Shown here in pieces: positions 17,644 through 27,113 of a stretch of DNA of 64,000 bases. The stretch is from contig DASVQY010000061.1 in assembly GCA_036388895.1 (NCBI GenBank), positions 1 through 64,000 of the forward strand, read 5' to 3'. Numbering within the stretch: position 1 is the first letter of the stretch; each line of letters starts with the position of its first letter. Below the pieces are notes generated by a model. It saw only the letters and a list, made by a program, of their open reading frames with translations, had not been told where the DNA came from and made no database searches. Made by a program: the position numbers and the translations under genes. This DNA is from SXVE01 sp036388895 (GTDB lineage: Bacteria; Acidobacteriota; Blastocatellia; Pyrinomonadales; Pyrinomonadaceae).

Positions 17644-18399
17644 TCAAATATGAACCTCCACCTCGTTTTTCAAGTATTTCGATAATTCGATTGCAAAATT
17701 TTCAGCCGATGCTTTACCTGAAATAAAATCAACTTTTATATTCCGCTTTTCAAAAAAAACAGCGGTCGTTTTTCCGATTGTTGCAATGTAAGTTTGATGC
17801 AAAACATCTTCGCCGAATTGCTCTAAAAAACTTTCCGCGCCGCTCGGGCTGAAAAAACAAGCGCAGATAATTTCGCTTTTTTTCAGCATTTTCAATATTG
17901 CTTTTATTTTATCAATTTCAACGATTACCTTTTCAGTTCGGTAAACCGGTAATTCTTCAACACGAGCAATTCCGCTTAAAAATTCAGGCACAACGCGTAT
18001 AGATTTTTCGCCTCGAACAAATAAAAAATGTCTGCCCTGTAAATCGGCAGCCGGAATTACACTGAGCAGTTCCGCCGCCGTATTTGCCGACAAATTAAAA
18101 AACAAGTCAAATTTTTCGTTTTTCAGCAAATCAAAGCTGCGTTTGCCGAGAACGTATATTTTCCCTCGAAAATCCAAGTTGCTTTCGCGAAATTTTTGCC
18201 GTAAAATTTCCGCCGCCGGCGCGCTCGTTAAAAATATTCCATCGTAATCATTGATCTTTTCGAGTTTAGCCGAAAATTCGCTTATGTTTTCGAGCGGAAC
18301 GGTTTTAATCGTCGGACAACTGATTACAGAGAAACCGTTTTTCGATAAAATTCGGCTGAACTGGTCAATCTCGCGAACGATTAAAATCGAATTCTTCAT
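17644..18399 (-). CDS. hemD: Uroporphyrinogen-III synthase
   Basis: Closes and inverts ring D of hydroxymethylbilane to uroporphyrinogen III. HemD is poorly conserved in sequence; the assignment rests on length (251 residues), the two-lobed alpha/beta pattern (DGIFLTSAPAAEILRQKF in the first lobe, ACFFSPSGAESFLEQFG in the second, with TYIATIGKTTA as the phosphate-like loop) and on position directly after hemC. ATG and the hemC TGA overlap (ATGA), and GAGG lies 5 nt upstream inside hemC, so translation is coupled. Confidence 0.9.
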   Translation of the reverse strand: MKNSILIVREIDQFSRILSKNGFSVISCPTIKTVPLENISEFSAKLEKINDYDGIFLTSAPAAEILRQKFRESNLDFRGKIYVLGKRSFDLLKNEKFDLFFNLSANTAAELLSVIPAADLQGRHFLFVRGEKSIRVVPEFLSGIARVEELPVYRTEKVIVEIDKIKAILKMLKKSEIICACFFSPSGAESFLEQFGEDVLHQTYIATIGKTTAVFFEKRNIKVDFISGKASAENFAIELSKYLKNEVEVHI

Positions 18400-19349
18400 A
18401 CGACCTCGCCCGCTGCTTTTTGCGAAACTTTGCGCGCCTCAGTCAATATTTCCGAAGCTCCCAATTCTAAACATTTTTCTGCGAGCGTTCGCCCGATATT
18501 TTCAGCTTCTCGTTTAGCGCCGCGAACAGATTCGCGAATAATTTTCGAGCCGTCGTGGTTGCCGACAAAACCCTGCAAAAAGATTTCTTCGCCGCTCGCT
18601 ACCGCATAACCGCCAATCGGAACCTGACAGCCACCTTCGAGCATTCGTAAAAAAGCGCGTTCCGCCGTAATGCAGCTTTCGACGGTGTCATCATTGATCG
18701 AACGAAGCATTTCAAAGAGTTCCGAGTCGTTTTCACGAATTTCTACCGCCATCACGCCTTGCCCGACGGCGGGCAGTAAAATGTCCGCCGGAACGATTTG
18801 TTTAACAAAAGAATCGAGCCGCAAGCGGTGAACGCCCGCGTAAGCGAGAATCATCGCATCTAAATCGGAGGCGAGAAATTTTTCGATGCGCGTCGGAACG
18901 TTTCCTCGAATTTCGACTATTTCCAAATCCGAACGAAAATTCAATAATTGACTGCGGCGGCGCAAGCTTCCCGTAGCGACTCTGGCGTTTTTCGGCAAAT
19001 CGGCGATTGTTTGAAAATCTTTTGAAATGAAAACGTCGTTTGCCGTTTCGCGCGAACTGACGGCGCTGATTTTTAAGTTTTCGGGCTGAACGGTCGGCAA
19101 ATCTTTTAAGCTGTGGACGGCAAAATCAATTTCGCCGTTCAAAAGCGCGGTTTCAATCTGCCTTGTGAATAAGCCTTTATCGCCGATTTTAGAAAGGGCT
19201 GTGTCGAGAATGGCGTCGCCGGTGGTTTTGATAACGCGGATGTCAAACCGCGCATCCGGAAAGCGTTTTTCCAGTTCGTTTTTGATGTAATCGGTCTGCC
19301 ACAAAGCTAAATCGCTTCCGCGCGAGCCGATTGTAAATCTACGCTTCAA
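18396..19349 (-). CDS. hemC: Porphobilinogen deaminase (hydroxymethylbilane synthase)
   Basis: Polymerises four porphobilinogens into hydroxymethylbilane on a dipyrromethane cofactor. Family marks: IGSRGSDLALWQ at the N-terminus, ATGSLRRRSQLL for cofactor and substrate binding, and the cofactor cysteine in EGGCQVPIGGYA. The frame is open to a TTG at 19364, but a TTG at 19349 (then KRRFTIGSRG) has GAGAGG placed 7 nt upstream and matches the usual family start, so I prefer it; 317 residues. It overlaps the end of hemA by 11 bp and the start of hemD by 4 bp, a tightly coupled group. Confidence 0.95.
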   Translation of the reverse strand: MKRRFTIGSRGSDLALWQTDYIKNELEKRFPDARFDIRVIKTTGDAILDTALSKIGDKGLFTRQIETALLNGEIDFAVHSLKDLPTVQPENLKISAVSSRETANDVFISKDFQTIADLPKNARVATGSLRRRSQLLNFRSDLEIVEIRGNVPTRIEKFLASDLDAMILAYAGVHRLRLDSFVKQIVPADILLPAVGQGVMAVEIRENDSELFEMLRSINDDTVESCITAERAFLRMLEGGCQVPIGGYAVASGEEIFLQGFVGNHDGSKIIRESVRGAKREAENIGRTLAEKCLELGASEILTEARKVSQKAAGEVV

Positions 19350-20592
19350 ATTCAAACCTCTCAAATGCAGAGTTCTTCATTTTTACAAGCTGATTGACCA
19401 CTCGTATATGACCGGCGAAATCTTCAGCTCCGTTTTTCATCGCCAATTTGTGCAGCTCGGAAACGTTCGCTAAAAGAAAATTTTTAACGCGAACGATTTC
19501 AGCGAAAGTCGAATCGTCGGGTTTTGCGCCCGCTCTCATCGCCGCCGGAAGCAGCGGCAGCGAGTAATACCAAACCAGAAAATCCACCATTTCGCTGGTA
19601 ATAATTCTTTTAACAAGCGGAATCGCAGCGGTTCTCTGCTGGTAATTTTTATCAACGATAGCGTGCAAATCGTCTATGTTTTTCAATGTGACATCGCAGC
19701 ATTCGGCGACTTGGGGCGCGATGTCGCGGGGCATTGCAATGTCTATCAGCAGAATTTTGTTGCGCTGCGCGGCAAAATCTTCTTTTTGCAGAATAGGCTC
19801 GGGCGAACTCGTCGAGCTGATAACGATGTCGGCTTTGTTCAAATGCGATTTGAACTCGCTGAAATCAACTGCTTCTCCGACGAAATTGCTTGTTTTAAGC
19901 AAATGCGCCAGCAATTCTTCGGAATGCGCGCGCGTTCGATTTGTGATCGTTATTTTTCCGACGCGTTTTTTTAACAAACATTCCGCCGTCAAACGCGCCG
20001 TTTCTCCCGCGCCGATGACCAAAACGTTTTTGTCGGAAAGTGAGCCGTGAATTTCCGAAGCAAGCTCGACCGCCGCTAAACTGATCGAAACGGCGCCTTT
20101 GTGCAGAGATGTTTTCGTTCGCGATTCTTTGCCGATTTTAAAGGCGCGCTGAAAAAGCTGATTGATGATTTTGCCGGTGGAATGATTCTGACTGGCAATT
20201 GAATAAGCTTGACGAAGCTGTCCTAATATTTGTGTGTCGCCGACGATTTTTGAATCAATACTGGTCGAAACTTTGAAGAGCTGCTGGCACGCGGCGCAAG
20301 AAACAAGTCCGAAAAAATGTTCGCGCGTAACGGTTGCGCCGGCGCGCTTAAAATTAATCAGTAAATCTTTGTAAAAGTCTAAATCAAGGTCGGTTCGCGT
20401 CGTTACGCCGTAGATTTCGGTGCGGTTGCAGGTGGACAAAACGACGCATTCGGCGAGTGTCTCCTTTAGCGCGGCAAGCAGCGCCGGAATCTCGCTTTCG
20501 TGAAAAAAAATACTTTCTCTTGCCGAAATCGGGGCGGTTTTATGATTAATCCCGACGGCAAATAATATTGGCTGTTCTAATAAATAGTTCAA
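19339..20592 (-). CDS. hemA: Glutamyl-tRNA reductase
   Basis: First committed enzyme of the C5 pathway; it reduces glutamyl-tRNA(Glu) to glutamate-1-semialdehyde with NADPH. The 417-residue protein shows the catalytic cysteine in VVLSTCNRTEIYG, the NHKTAP motif near the N-terminus, the NADPH-binding VLVIGAGETARLTAE and the C-terminal dimerisation helix. The start is taken as TTG at 20592 (there is no nearby ATG), only two residues before the conserved core. It is the first gene of the heme run and has its own promoter about 36-63 bp upstream. In many bacteria HemA is the controlled step through heme-triggered proteolysis; nothing in the sequence shows this here. Confidence 0.96.
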   Translation of the reverse strand: MNYLLEQPILFAVGINHKTAPISARESIFFHESEIPALLAALKETLAECVVLSTCNRTEIYGVTTRTDLDLDFYKDLLINFKRAGATVTREHFFGLVSCAACQQLFKVSTSIDSKIVGDTQILGQLRQAYSIASQNHSTGKIINQLFQRAFKIGKESRTKTSLHKGAVSISLAAVELASEIHGSLSDKNVLVIGAGETARLTAECLLKKRVGKITITNRTRAHSEELLAHLLKTSNFVGEAVDFSEFKSHLNKADIVISSTSSPEPILQKEDFAAQRNKILLIDIAMPRDIAPQVAECCDVTLKNIDDLHAIVDKNYQQRTAAIPLVKRIITSEMVDFLVWYYSLPLLPAAMRAGAKPDDSTFAEIVRVKNFLLANVSELHKLAMKNGAEDFAGHIRVVNQLVKMKNSAFERFEFEA

Positions 20593-20627
20593 AATTACTG
20601 TTCCGTATCTCGTGCAATTTAAAGATG

Positions 20628-20655
20628 ATTATAGACAAATTACCTTATAGAACAA
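20628..20655 (-). promoter_or_regulatory. Promoter of the heme gene run (upstream of hemA)
   Basis: On the minus strand, TTGTTC (20650-20655) and a perfect TATAAT (20628-20633) are 16 bp apart. The transcript would start near 20621, giving a leader of about 29 nt to the hemA TTG. Confidence 0.6.
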
Positions 20656-20748
20656 TAATAATCAAAATAAAACGCGTTTCATAACGCCTATTTATTAATT
20701 CAACTTATAAAATCTATTAGAAATGTTCGACTTCCGTTATTTTGCTTC

Positions 20749-20775
20749 GGAGCGCGATCATTACTGGCGCGCTCC
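20749..20775 (-). terminator. Hairpin after the tldD-tldE unit
   Basis: A perfect 8-bp GC-rich stem, GGAGCGCG with CGCGCTCC, and an 11-nt loop, ten bases after the tldE stop. It lacks a T run on the minus strand, so it may be a weak or Rho-assisted terminator or a 3' stabilising hairpin that separates tldE from the hemA promoter. Confidence 0.5.
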
Positions 20776-20784
20776 TTCCAAAAA

Positions 20785-22128
20785 TTAAACGGCTTCGGAC
20801 TGAGACGTGAAATTAAAGGCTTTGAGTTTAAGTGTCGGGAGCAGCGAAGCGTTTCCGCCTTCCGAACCGCCGACGCGTTCCGAAGCTCCGATCATTTCGA
20901 CATTTCCCGGCGCGAGCATCTGCGTTATTGATTGGTTGAAACGGAAATTTTTCACCGGATATTGAATTTTCCCGTTTTCGATAAACCAGACGCCGTCGCG
21001 CGTCAAACCGGTCAAACTCGCGGTTCTCGGGTCGGTCGAGCGAATATACCAAAATCGGCTGATGAGAATTCCGCGTTTCGTCGAGCGAATCATTTCTTCG
21101 ACGGTCGAGAGCGGTGCTGATGTTTCCATAATCGTATTGACCGGTCCGGGCGTCGGTTCCTTGCTCGCTCTTTTTGCCCAGAATCTCGAATAAATCAAAT
21201 TTTCCAACACGCCGTTTTTAATCAGGTAAATTCTTTGCGCCGGAATTCCTCCTTGAGCCGAAGGCGAGCCGGGAAGCTCCGCGTTCCAAGGGTCGCTGTA
21301 AATGCTGATTCGTTCATCGAAAATCTTTTCGCCGAGACGGGTTTTGTTGCCGGGCGCGGAGTACACGCTTCTTCCTTCCTCGGCGCTTCTGGCGTCGAAG
21401 CCGAATGCCAGACCGCCGACGAGATCGGCGACCGCCTGCGGTTCGAGAATTACCGTGTAAACTCCGGGTTCGAGCGTACGGGCGTTGCGACCTTCGAGCG
21501 CTTTGCGAATGGCTTCGCGGGCGATTCGCTGCGTATAGAGCCGGGCAATATCGAAATGGCTTCGCAAAAAATAACCGGAACTTGATCCGTCTTCGGTTCT
21601 CGCCGTCATCGAAAGGCTGGCTACGGTCGTCGGTTCGAAAGCAAAGTTCCCGTTTTTCGTAGCAAATGCGGTCGTTTGCGCCCGCGCTTGATGAAAGCCC
21701 GCGCCGATGACTTTGTTTTTTTCGCATTCGGCGATTATGTCGCCGATTGCTTTGGCGCGATTTTTCGCCGAAATATTAGCCGTCGCTTCGACAAAGGAAT
21801 TTACCGGTTTGTAAATTTGTTTGCCGAGCGTCGGCAGATACTCGCGGTCAACCGGAGCGAGGCGCGCAATTTGTTCGGCTTGCTCGACCATCGCCTTCAG
21901 GCTAGCATCGTCCAGGTCAGTGGTCGAAGACGTGCCGCGCTTTCCTTCGATCCAAACAGTGATGTTCGCGTTGCGGCTTTCGCGCTGACCGCTGGTCAAA
22001 AATGTGTTTCGGGCAAACCGCAAATGCGATAATTTGTCGCTGGCGACGCCGATTGAAGCGTCGTCGGCTTTGACGAAGGCAAGTATTCGGTCGGCGATGC
22101 TTTTCGATTCTTTTTCAGTTAACAGCAT
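20785..22128 (-). CDS. pmbA: TldE/PmbA-type metalloprotease subunit
   Basis: A 447-residue member of the TldD/PmbA family. Unlike its neighbour it lacks a HExxxH zinc motif, as expected for the non-catalytic TldE/PmbA partner. Family marks include the GGLAFGFDARSAEEGRS region and the C-terminal NFRFNQSITQMLAPGNVEMIG, which corresponds to the conserved metal-side core. TldD and TldE form a heterodimer that degrades unfolded peptides and, in some organisms, processes microcin or other RiPP precursors. The gene starts 23 bp after tldD and both share a transcript. No RiPP precursor is evident nearby. Confidence 0.9.
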   Translation of the reverse strand: MLLTEKESKSIADRILAFVKADDASIGVASDKLSHLRFARNTFLTSGQRESRNANITVWIEGKRGTSSTTDLDDASLKAMVEQAEQIARLAPVDREYLPTLGKQIYKPVNSFVEATANISAKNRAKAIGDIIAECEKNKVIGAGFHQARAQTTAFATKNGNFAFEPTTVASLSMTARTEDGSSSGYFLRSHFDIARLYTQRIAREAIRKALEGRNARTLEPGVYTVILEPQAVADLVGGLAFGFDARSAEEGRSVYSAPGNKTRLGEKIFDERISIYSDPWNAELPGSPSAQGGIPAQRIYLIKNGVLENLIYSRFWAKRASKEPTPGPVNTIMETSAPLSTVEEMIRSTKRGILISRFWYIRSTDPRTASLTGLTRDGVWFIENGKIQYPVKNFRFNQSITQMLAPGNVEMIGASERVGGSEGGNASLLPTLKLKAFNFTSQSEAV

Positions 22129-22151
22129 TTTTTAATAATAATCCTCGCTTT

Positions 22152-23729
22152 TTAACTTTGTGTTCCGGCTGCGGTGTTCAAAACGTTTATCTGTCGAAAA
22201 CGAGCCGAAGGACATCCGTGCGACACGGCGTTCGATTGTCCCGGTTCGCCTTTCCCGTCGTTAAAAGTTCCCGGAATTAAATAAGTAGACTGACCGCCCA
22301 AACCGTCGCACGCGCCCCAAAAATCGGTCGTGCGCGATTGGTACGCGACGTCTTTCAACATTCCCGTGATTTTGCCGTTTTTAATTTCCCAAAAAGTCTG
22401 TCCGCCGAACTGGAAATTATAACGTTGCTGGTCAATCGAATAACTGCCGCGACCGTAAATCATAATTCCTTTGTCTACGCCCGCGATTAAATCTTCGGTC
22501 AAAACATTCGTTTTCGCCGATTCGAGCGATACGTTCGGCATACGCGGAAACGGAACGCTGCCCCAACTGTCGGCGTGCAGACAGCCGTAAGATTTGTTTT
22601 TTCCGATGAGCGGCGCTAAATCGCGCGTCGTTTGCCAGTCAACGAACGTTCCGTCTTTGACGAGATGCCATTTTTGCGATTTGACGCCTTCGTCATCATA
22701 GCCGACGGTTGCGAGACCTTCCGGCTGCGTTCGGTCGGCGATGAAATTGACGATTTTCGAACCGAACTGCAGTTTTCCTGTTTTGTCGGGCGTTAAAAAA
22801 CTCGTTCCGGCGTAATTGGCTTCCCAGAGCAACGCCCGGTCGAGTTCAGTCGGGTGTCCGACCGATTCGTGAATCGTCAGAAACAGGTGCGACGGATGCA
22901 GAACAAGATCATATTTTCCGGGTTCGACCGTCTTGGCTTTTAACTTCATCACGGCTTCTTCGGCGGCGGTTTTGATATCGCCGACCCAATCCGTATTTTC
23001 GATGTATTCGTAACCGGCGCTTCTGGCTTCGATCAACGAATTGCGCGTTTGAAAATCGCCCGTCGCGCGGTCGGCTGCCGTCACGCTGAAAGTCGGGTTG
23101 CCGCGAATCAGGTATTGCTCGATGCGCGAGCCGTCCGACGTCGCGAGATATTTTTGTTCGTTGACCCAAGCCATCGAAGAGTTGACGAAACTAACGCCCT
23201 CTACCGCCAGCGCCGCTTCGTTCAGTTTCAGAAGAAATTGAATTTTGTCGTTTACCGGAACGTCGAACGGGTCTTTTTGAAAAGCGCTTTTCCAGGAAGT
23301 GACGACTTTTGGCGCGGGAACGAGTTCGATTTTCCTTCTCTGAAAAGCGGAATTCGCGCGGGCGATTTCCGCGGCTTCGCGCGTGACGCGCTGAACTTCG
23401 TCCGCAGAAACTATCGGGCTCGCCGCAAATCCCCAGGTTCCGTTTATCAGAACGCGCACGCCGAAACCGAAATTTTGCCCGCTCGAAACCGTTTGTATTT
23501 GTCGCTCGCGCGTCGAAACCGCTTCTAAACGGTAACGATTGATGCGTATATCCGCGTAGGAAGCCCCGAGGCGTTTTGCCGTCGAGAGAGCAACGTCGGC
23601 TAAATTATTTTTATTAACGTCAATCGCCGTATCGGTCGCTGCCTGAGCGTCGTAAATCCACGACGGCAAAGTCAAAGCGCCCAAAGTAATACCTGCGGTT
23701 TTTATAAAATCACGTCGGGAAAATGTCAT
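22152..23729 (-). CDS. tldD: TldD-type zinc metalloprotease with Tat signal
   Basis: The catalytic partner of the TldD/TldE pair, 525 residues. The zinc site is HESVGH (His287-His292), followed by PTELDRAL, and a third ligand is expected in the later conserved CDGLGGQSTYL region, where there is also a cysteine. Unusually for TldD, the N-terminus is a twin-arginine signal (SRRDFIKTAG followed by a hydrophobic stretch and an AQA cleavage site), which points to export of the folded enzyme to the periplasm. The start has GAGGAA 6 nt upstream. The partner gene downstream has no signal, so it may travel with TldD or stay cytosolic. Confidence 0.92.
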   Translation of the reverse strand: MTFSRRDFIKTAGITLGALTLPSWIYDAQAATDTAIDVNKNNLADVALSTAKRLGASYADIRINRYRLEAVSTRERQIQTVSSGQNFGFGVRVLINGTWGFAASPIVSADEVQRVTREAAEIARANSAFQRRKIELVPAPKVVTSWKSAFQKDPFDVPVNDKIQFLLKLNEAALAVEGVSFVNSSMAWVNEQKYLATSDGSRIEQYLIRGNPTFSVTAADRATGDFQTRNSLIEARSAGYEYIENTDWVGDIKTAAEEAVMKLKAKTVEPGKYDLVLHPSHLFLTIHESVGHPTELDRALLWEANYAGTSFLTPDKTGKLQFGSKIVNFIADRTQPEGLATVGYDDEGVKSQKWHLVKDGTFVDWQTTRDLAPLIGKNKSYGCLHADSWGSVPFPRMPNVSLESAKTNVLTEDLIAGVDKGIMIYGRGSYSIDQQRYNFQFGGQTFWEIKNGKITGMLKDVAYQSRTTDFWGACDGLGGQSTYLIPGTFNDGKGEPGQSNAVSHGCPSARFRQINVLNTAAGTQS

Positions 23730-24280
23730 TTTGTTCCTCGTTTAATTTGTAAAACTTTTGCCTAAATTCACGTTTGATTTTACGGGAAAACAAAAAAATA
23801 AGAAAATTATGCTTTTTTTGAGCGGGTAAAAGTCGGTTGAAATTTCAAAATTTTCCTTAATTTATATCCTCATTTAACAAATGCTGTCAAGAAATGATTT
23901 GGAATCATTTTCCTTTTTCAAAATTTGAATTTGCGGCTGCTGACAAGCATATCTCTTTTTTCACAAATTGATTTGTTGATCACTCCAGAGCGGTTGTTTG
24001 TCACAGAAATAAACCGCCAATCACAAATAAGTTTCTGCTTGTTTCAATAATTTTGTATAGTCAGCCGTTTAACAGCGACAATGTTTTTTTTGCTCTTGAT
24101 AATTTTTTTGTCATAAAACGCGAACCCACGGGGTTTTAGATATTGAACGCTACAAACGTCTGCTTTCTTGGGCAAAATTCAAAAAATTGGATAAGGCTAA
24201 AGCGAACGATTCATCGTTACAGCGTTAAATGATTTACAAAATTTCTTTCTTCTTTATTTTTACAACTTAATTTTACTGTT
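23730..24280. other. 551-bp divergent intergenic region
   Basis: An AT-rich region between tldD (minus) and the DUF5916 gene (plus). Besides the tldD Shine-Dalgarno it contains a possible hairpin GCGGTT...AACCGC at about 23992-24023 and a small dyad CAAATTGATTTG around 23965. I find no convincing promoter, tRNA or coding frame. The length suggests regulatory content or a small RNA that I cannot recognise. Confidence 0.4.
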
Positions 24281-26974
24281 ATGCAAAACTTAATTTCTTT
24301 CTTCATAAAGAGTTCGTGTTTGTTATTATTCGCTTTTATTTTAGGAACGACAGAAACTTTCGCCCAAACAACTTCGGCATCGAACGGTGATGCGGCGGCT
24401 CAGCCGACTGCAAGTCCGGCTTCGGAAGCAATGGAGACGAAAAGTGAAACGCAGTCGGTTGTCGTCGAGAAAAGAGCTGATTCGCCTAATCCTTCGCCGC
24501 GTTTTGTGGCAAAGGACACCCCGGCGCGCATACCTCGTTTTGAAACTCCGCCGGTCATTGACGGAGTTTTGAACGATGCGATCTGGCAATCGGCGGCTGT
24601 TTTCGGTGATTTTTTGCAGATTCAGCCCGGAGATAACGTTAAACCGACGCATCCGACCGAGTTTATGATGGGTTATGACGCAAAGAATCTTTATTTTGCT
24701 TTTCGCGTCATTCAAGATCGCGACAAAGTGCGAGCGACGGTCGCCCGCCGCGACAACATCGCCAATGACGATTACGTTTTGGTTCATTTAGATACCTTTA
24801 ACGATCAACGACAAGCCTATTTGCTGTTTTTCAATCCGCTCGGAATACAAATGGACGGAACTTTTACAGAGGGACGCGGCGAAGATTACAGCATAGACAT
24901 TGTGATGGAATCGAAAGGCGTTTTGACCGAAGACGGCTTCACTATTGAAGTTGCGGTTCCGTTCAAATCTCTGCGTTATGAAGCGGGGAAAAATAAACAG
25001 TGGGGCTTGCACATCAACCGACGCGTCAAATACAACAACAACGAATATAATTCCTGGATGCCCGACGACCGCAGCCGTTCAGGCTGGCTGCATAAAGCCG
25101 GACACATTACCGGGCTTGAAGGTATCGAAACAACCCGCCAGTTAGAAATAAATCCGAGTTTTACCGTTTCTCAATCCGGCAGGCGTTCGCGCTACACTTT
25201 TGATGGAGACCCGGCGGGACGTTTTGTTAATGAAGGCGTTAAAGGGGAATTCGGAATGACGGCGAAATTCAGTTTGACGCCGACTATAACTTTAGATTTT
25301 GCTTATAATCCCGACTTCGCGCAGGTCGAAGCTGACGCTCCCGTAACGACAGCCAACCAGCGCTTTCCGATTTTCTTCGCTGAAAAACGCCCGTTCTTTC
25401 TGGAAAGGATTGATATTTTTCAAAGCGGTCTGAATGTAGTCAACACCCGCGCAATCGTTGACCCGGACATCGCCGCTAAACTGACTGGTCGGCGCGGAAA
25501 AAACACTTTCGGAATTTTATATGCGTCGGATAATGCACCCGGCAATTACTCTCCTGACGAGCGGGAGGAATTACTCGGCTGTCAGCAGCAGCGAACATTT
25601 AATCCGAACGTCGTTTTTACAAGCAGATGCAGAAATTTTGAACGTTACGTAAACCGAAATGCCGACATCGGCGTGCTGCGCGTAAAACGCGATATAGGAA
25701 GACAGCACAACCTCGGATTTTTCGCGACGACTTATAATTTCCCGGACAGACATAACAACACAGCCGGTTTTGACGGGCGATTTCGGCTGAGCCCGAAAAC
25801 CGTAACCGAATTTCAAGTGCTCGGAACAAACACGCGCGGAAGATTTTACGATCCGAATACCGATCAGTCTCCTTATCGAACGGGAAACGGTTTCGGTTAT
25901 CGCCTTTATCTCGAACGTTCTGACAGAAATTTGTATATGAATTACCTGGCAACGGGCAGGACGCGTGAATACAGAACCGATGTCGGATTTGCGAATCGTT
26001 ATGATACGAACTATCTCGGCTCGTTTATTCAGTATCAGACCGACCGAGACGCTAAGAAAAGCATTATCTACAAGCGCCTCAATAACTCGACAAATATTAA
26101 TTATGATTGGAAAGGGCGGTCGCAAGGCTTTCAGTCGAATACACAGGGAATGCTTGCTCTTCAAAGACAAACATACGTCGGTGCGGGTTTAGAGTTCGGG
26201 TACGAACGTGTTTTCGAACATGAATTCGGAGCGCGTCGTACAGAATCAAAACCTTTGCAGGGAAGTTTTATCGGCAATGATTCAGAGCGTTCATCGCATA
26301 GGAGAGAAGTTTACACATTTATCGAAACTTCTCCGGTAAAACAAATTTTCGGTTTGCTGGTTTTGAGTTACAGCAAAGGCAATCTGGATTACGATTTCGG
26401 CGCCGGTCCGTATCCGCGAGTCAGCCCCGTGTATTTGACTTATAGTGCCGCTTTCGAAGATTACTTGCGAAGACGCAGAGAAAATCCGAATGATACGACG
26501 ATTACGGCGCCTGCAAGACCGGCTTACGATCCCGGTCCGGGCGATCAATTTTATCTCGAATCGAGTCTGCGTTATCAGCCGACCGCCGCATTACAGACGC
26601 AATTCAGTTGGACGAGAACCAGATTAGTTCGTCATGATACGGATAAAGTCGCATTTGATGACAATATTTTCAGCTTTCGTTCTACTTATCAGTTCACACG
26701 CGATGTTTTCGCTCGATTAAGGCTTGATTACTCAAATATTTCAACTCGTCTTCGCCCGCAGCTTGTTTTCGGCTGGACTCCAAGCCCGGGGACGGCTATT
26801 TATGCCGGTTACAATGACGATTTTAATTACAACGGTTACAACCCTTATATAAGGCTGCAGGAACTTGACATAAGATTGCAGGGACCCGATACGAGGTTGA
26901 GAGAAGCGGGTTTTCAAAGCAATGGTAGAACTTTTTTCATCAAGGCTTCATACCTGTTTAGAAAAAGTTTCTAA
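24281..26974 (+). CDS. DUF5916 outer-membrane protein with CBM9-like domain
   Basis: An 897-residue exported protein. Signal peptide residues 1-28 (ending TETFA), a disordered Ala/Ser/Glu region, then a CBM9-like beta-sandwich from about residue 85 to 285 (PPVIDGVLNDAIWQSA is the hallmark start, and WGLHINRRV is near its end). The rest is a long beta-barrel of paired amphipathic strands (DUF5916), with conserved FFAEKRPFFLER in the middle, and it ends in KASYLFRKSF, an aromatic C-terminus expected of an outer-membrane protein. The function of the family is unknown; a surface sugar- or polymer-binding barrel is a guess from the CBM9 domain. It is transcribed alone and followed by a terminator. 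No Shine-Dalgarno is visible. Confidence 0.85.
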   Translation: MQNLISFFIKSSCLLLFAFILGTTETFAQTTSASNGDAAAQPTASPASEAMETKSETQSVVVEKRADSPNPSPRFVAKDTPARIPRFETPPVIDGVLNDAIWQSAAVFGDFLQIQPGDNVKPTHPTEFMMGYDAKNLYFAFRVIQDRDKVRATVARRDNIANDDYVLVHLDTFNDQRQAYLLFFNPLGIQMDGTFTEGRGEDYSIDIVMESKGVLTEDGFTIEVAVPFKSLRYEAGKNKQWGLHINRRVKYNNNEYNSWMPDDRSRSGWLHKAGHITGLEGIETTRQLEINPSFTVSQSGRRSRYTFDGDPAGRFVNEGVKGEFGMTAKFSLTPTITLDFAYNPDFAQVEADAPVTTANQRFPIFFAEKRPFFLERIDIFQSGLNVVNTRAIVDPDIAAKLTGRRGKNTFGILYASDNAPGNYSPDEREELLGCQQQRTFNPNVVFTSRCRNFERYVNRNADIGVLRVKRDIGRQHNLGFFATTYNFPDRHNNTAGFDGRFRLSPKTVTEFQVLGTNTRGRFYDPNTDQSPYRTGNGFGYRLYLERSDRNLYMNYLATGRTREYRTDVGFANRYDTNYLGSFIQYQTDRDAKKSIIYKRLNNSTNINYDWKGRSQGFQSNTQGMLALQRQTYVGAGLEFGYERVFEHEFGARRTESKPLQGSFIGNDSERSSHRREVYTFIETSPVKQIFGLLVLSYSKGNLDYDFGAGPYPRVSPVYLTYSAAFEDYLRRRRENPNDTTITAPARPAYDPGPGDQFYLESSLRYQPTAALQTQFSWTRTRLVRHDTDKVAFDDNIFSFRSTYQFTRDVFARLRLDYSNISTRLRPQLVFGWTPSPGTAIYAGYNDDFNYNGYNPYIRLQELDIRLQGPDTRLREAGFQSNGRTFFIKASYLFRKSF

Positions 26975-27007
26975 AACGAAAGGTAAAAATTCGCTCATTT
27001 TTCAATT

Positions 27008-27040
27008 AATAAAAGAGGCTTCCGCGCCTCTTTTATTTTT
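27008..27040 (+). terminator. Rho-independent terminator of the DUF5916 gene
   Basis: Stem AAAAGAGGC with GCCTCTTTT around the loop TTCCGC, followed by ATTTTTT. Confidence 0.9.
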
Positions 27041-27113
27041 TAGGTCTGTCGAGAGTTCAACAAATATCTGTATAATTCTTATAAACGCAAATTCGATTTA
27101 TACTTTTAGTTGA

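Noticed and set aside
18396..19364. hemC start at the TTG at 19364
   Set aside because: The TTG at 19349 fits the family N-terminus and has GAGAGG 7 nt upstream, so the longer form is less likely.
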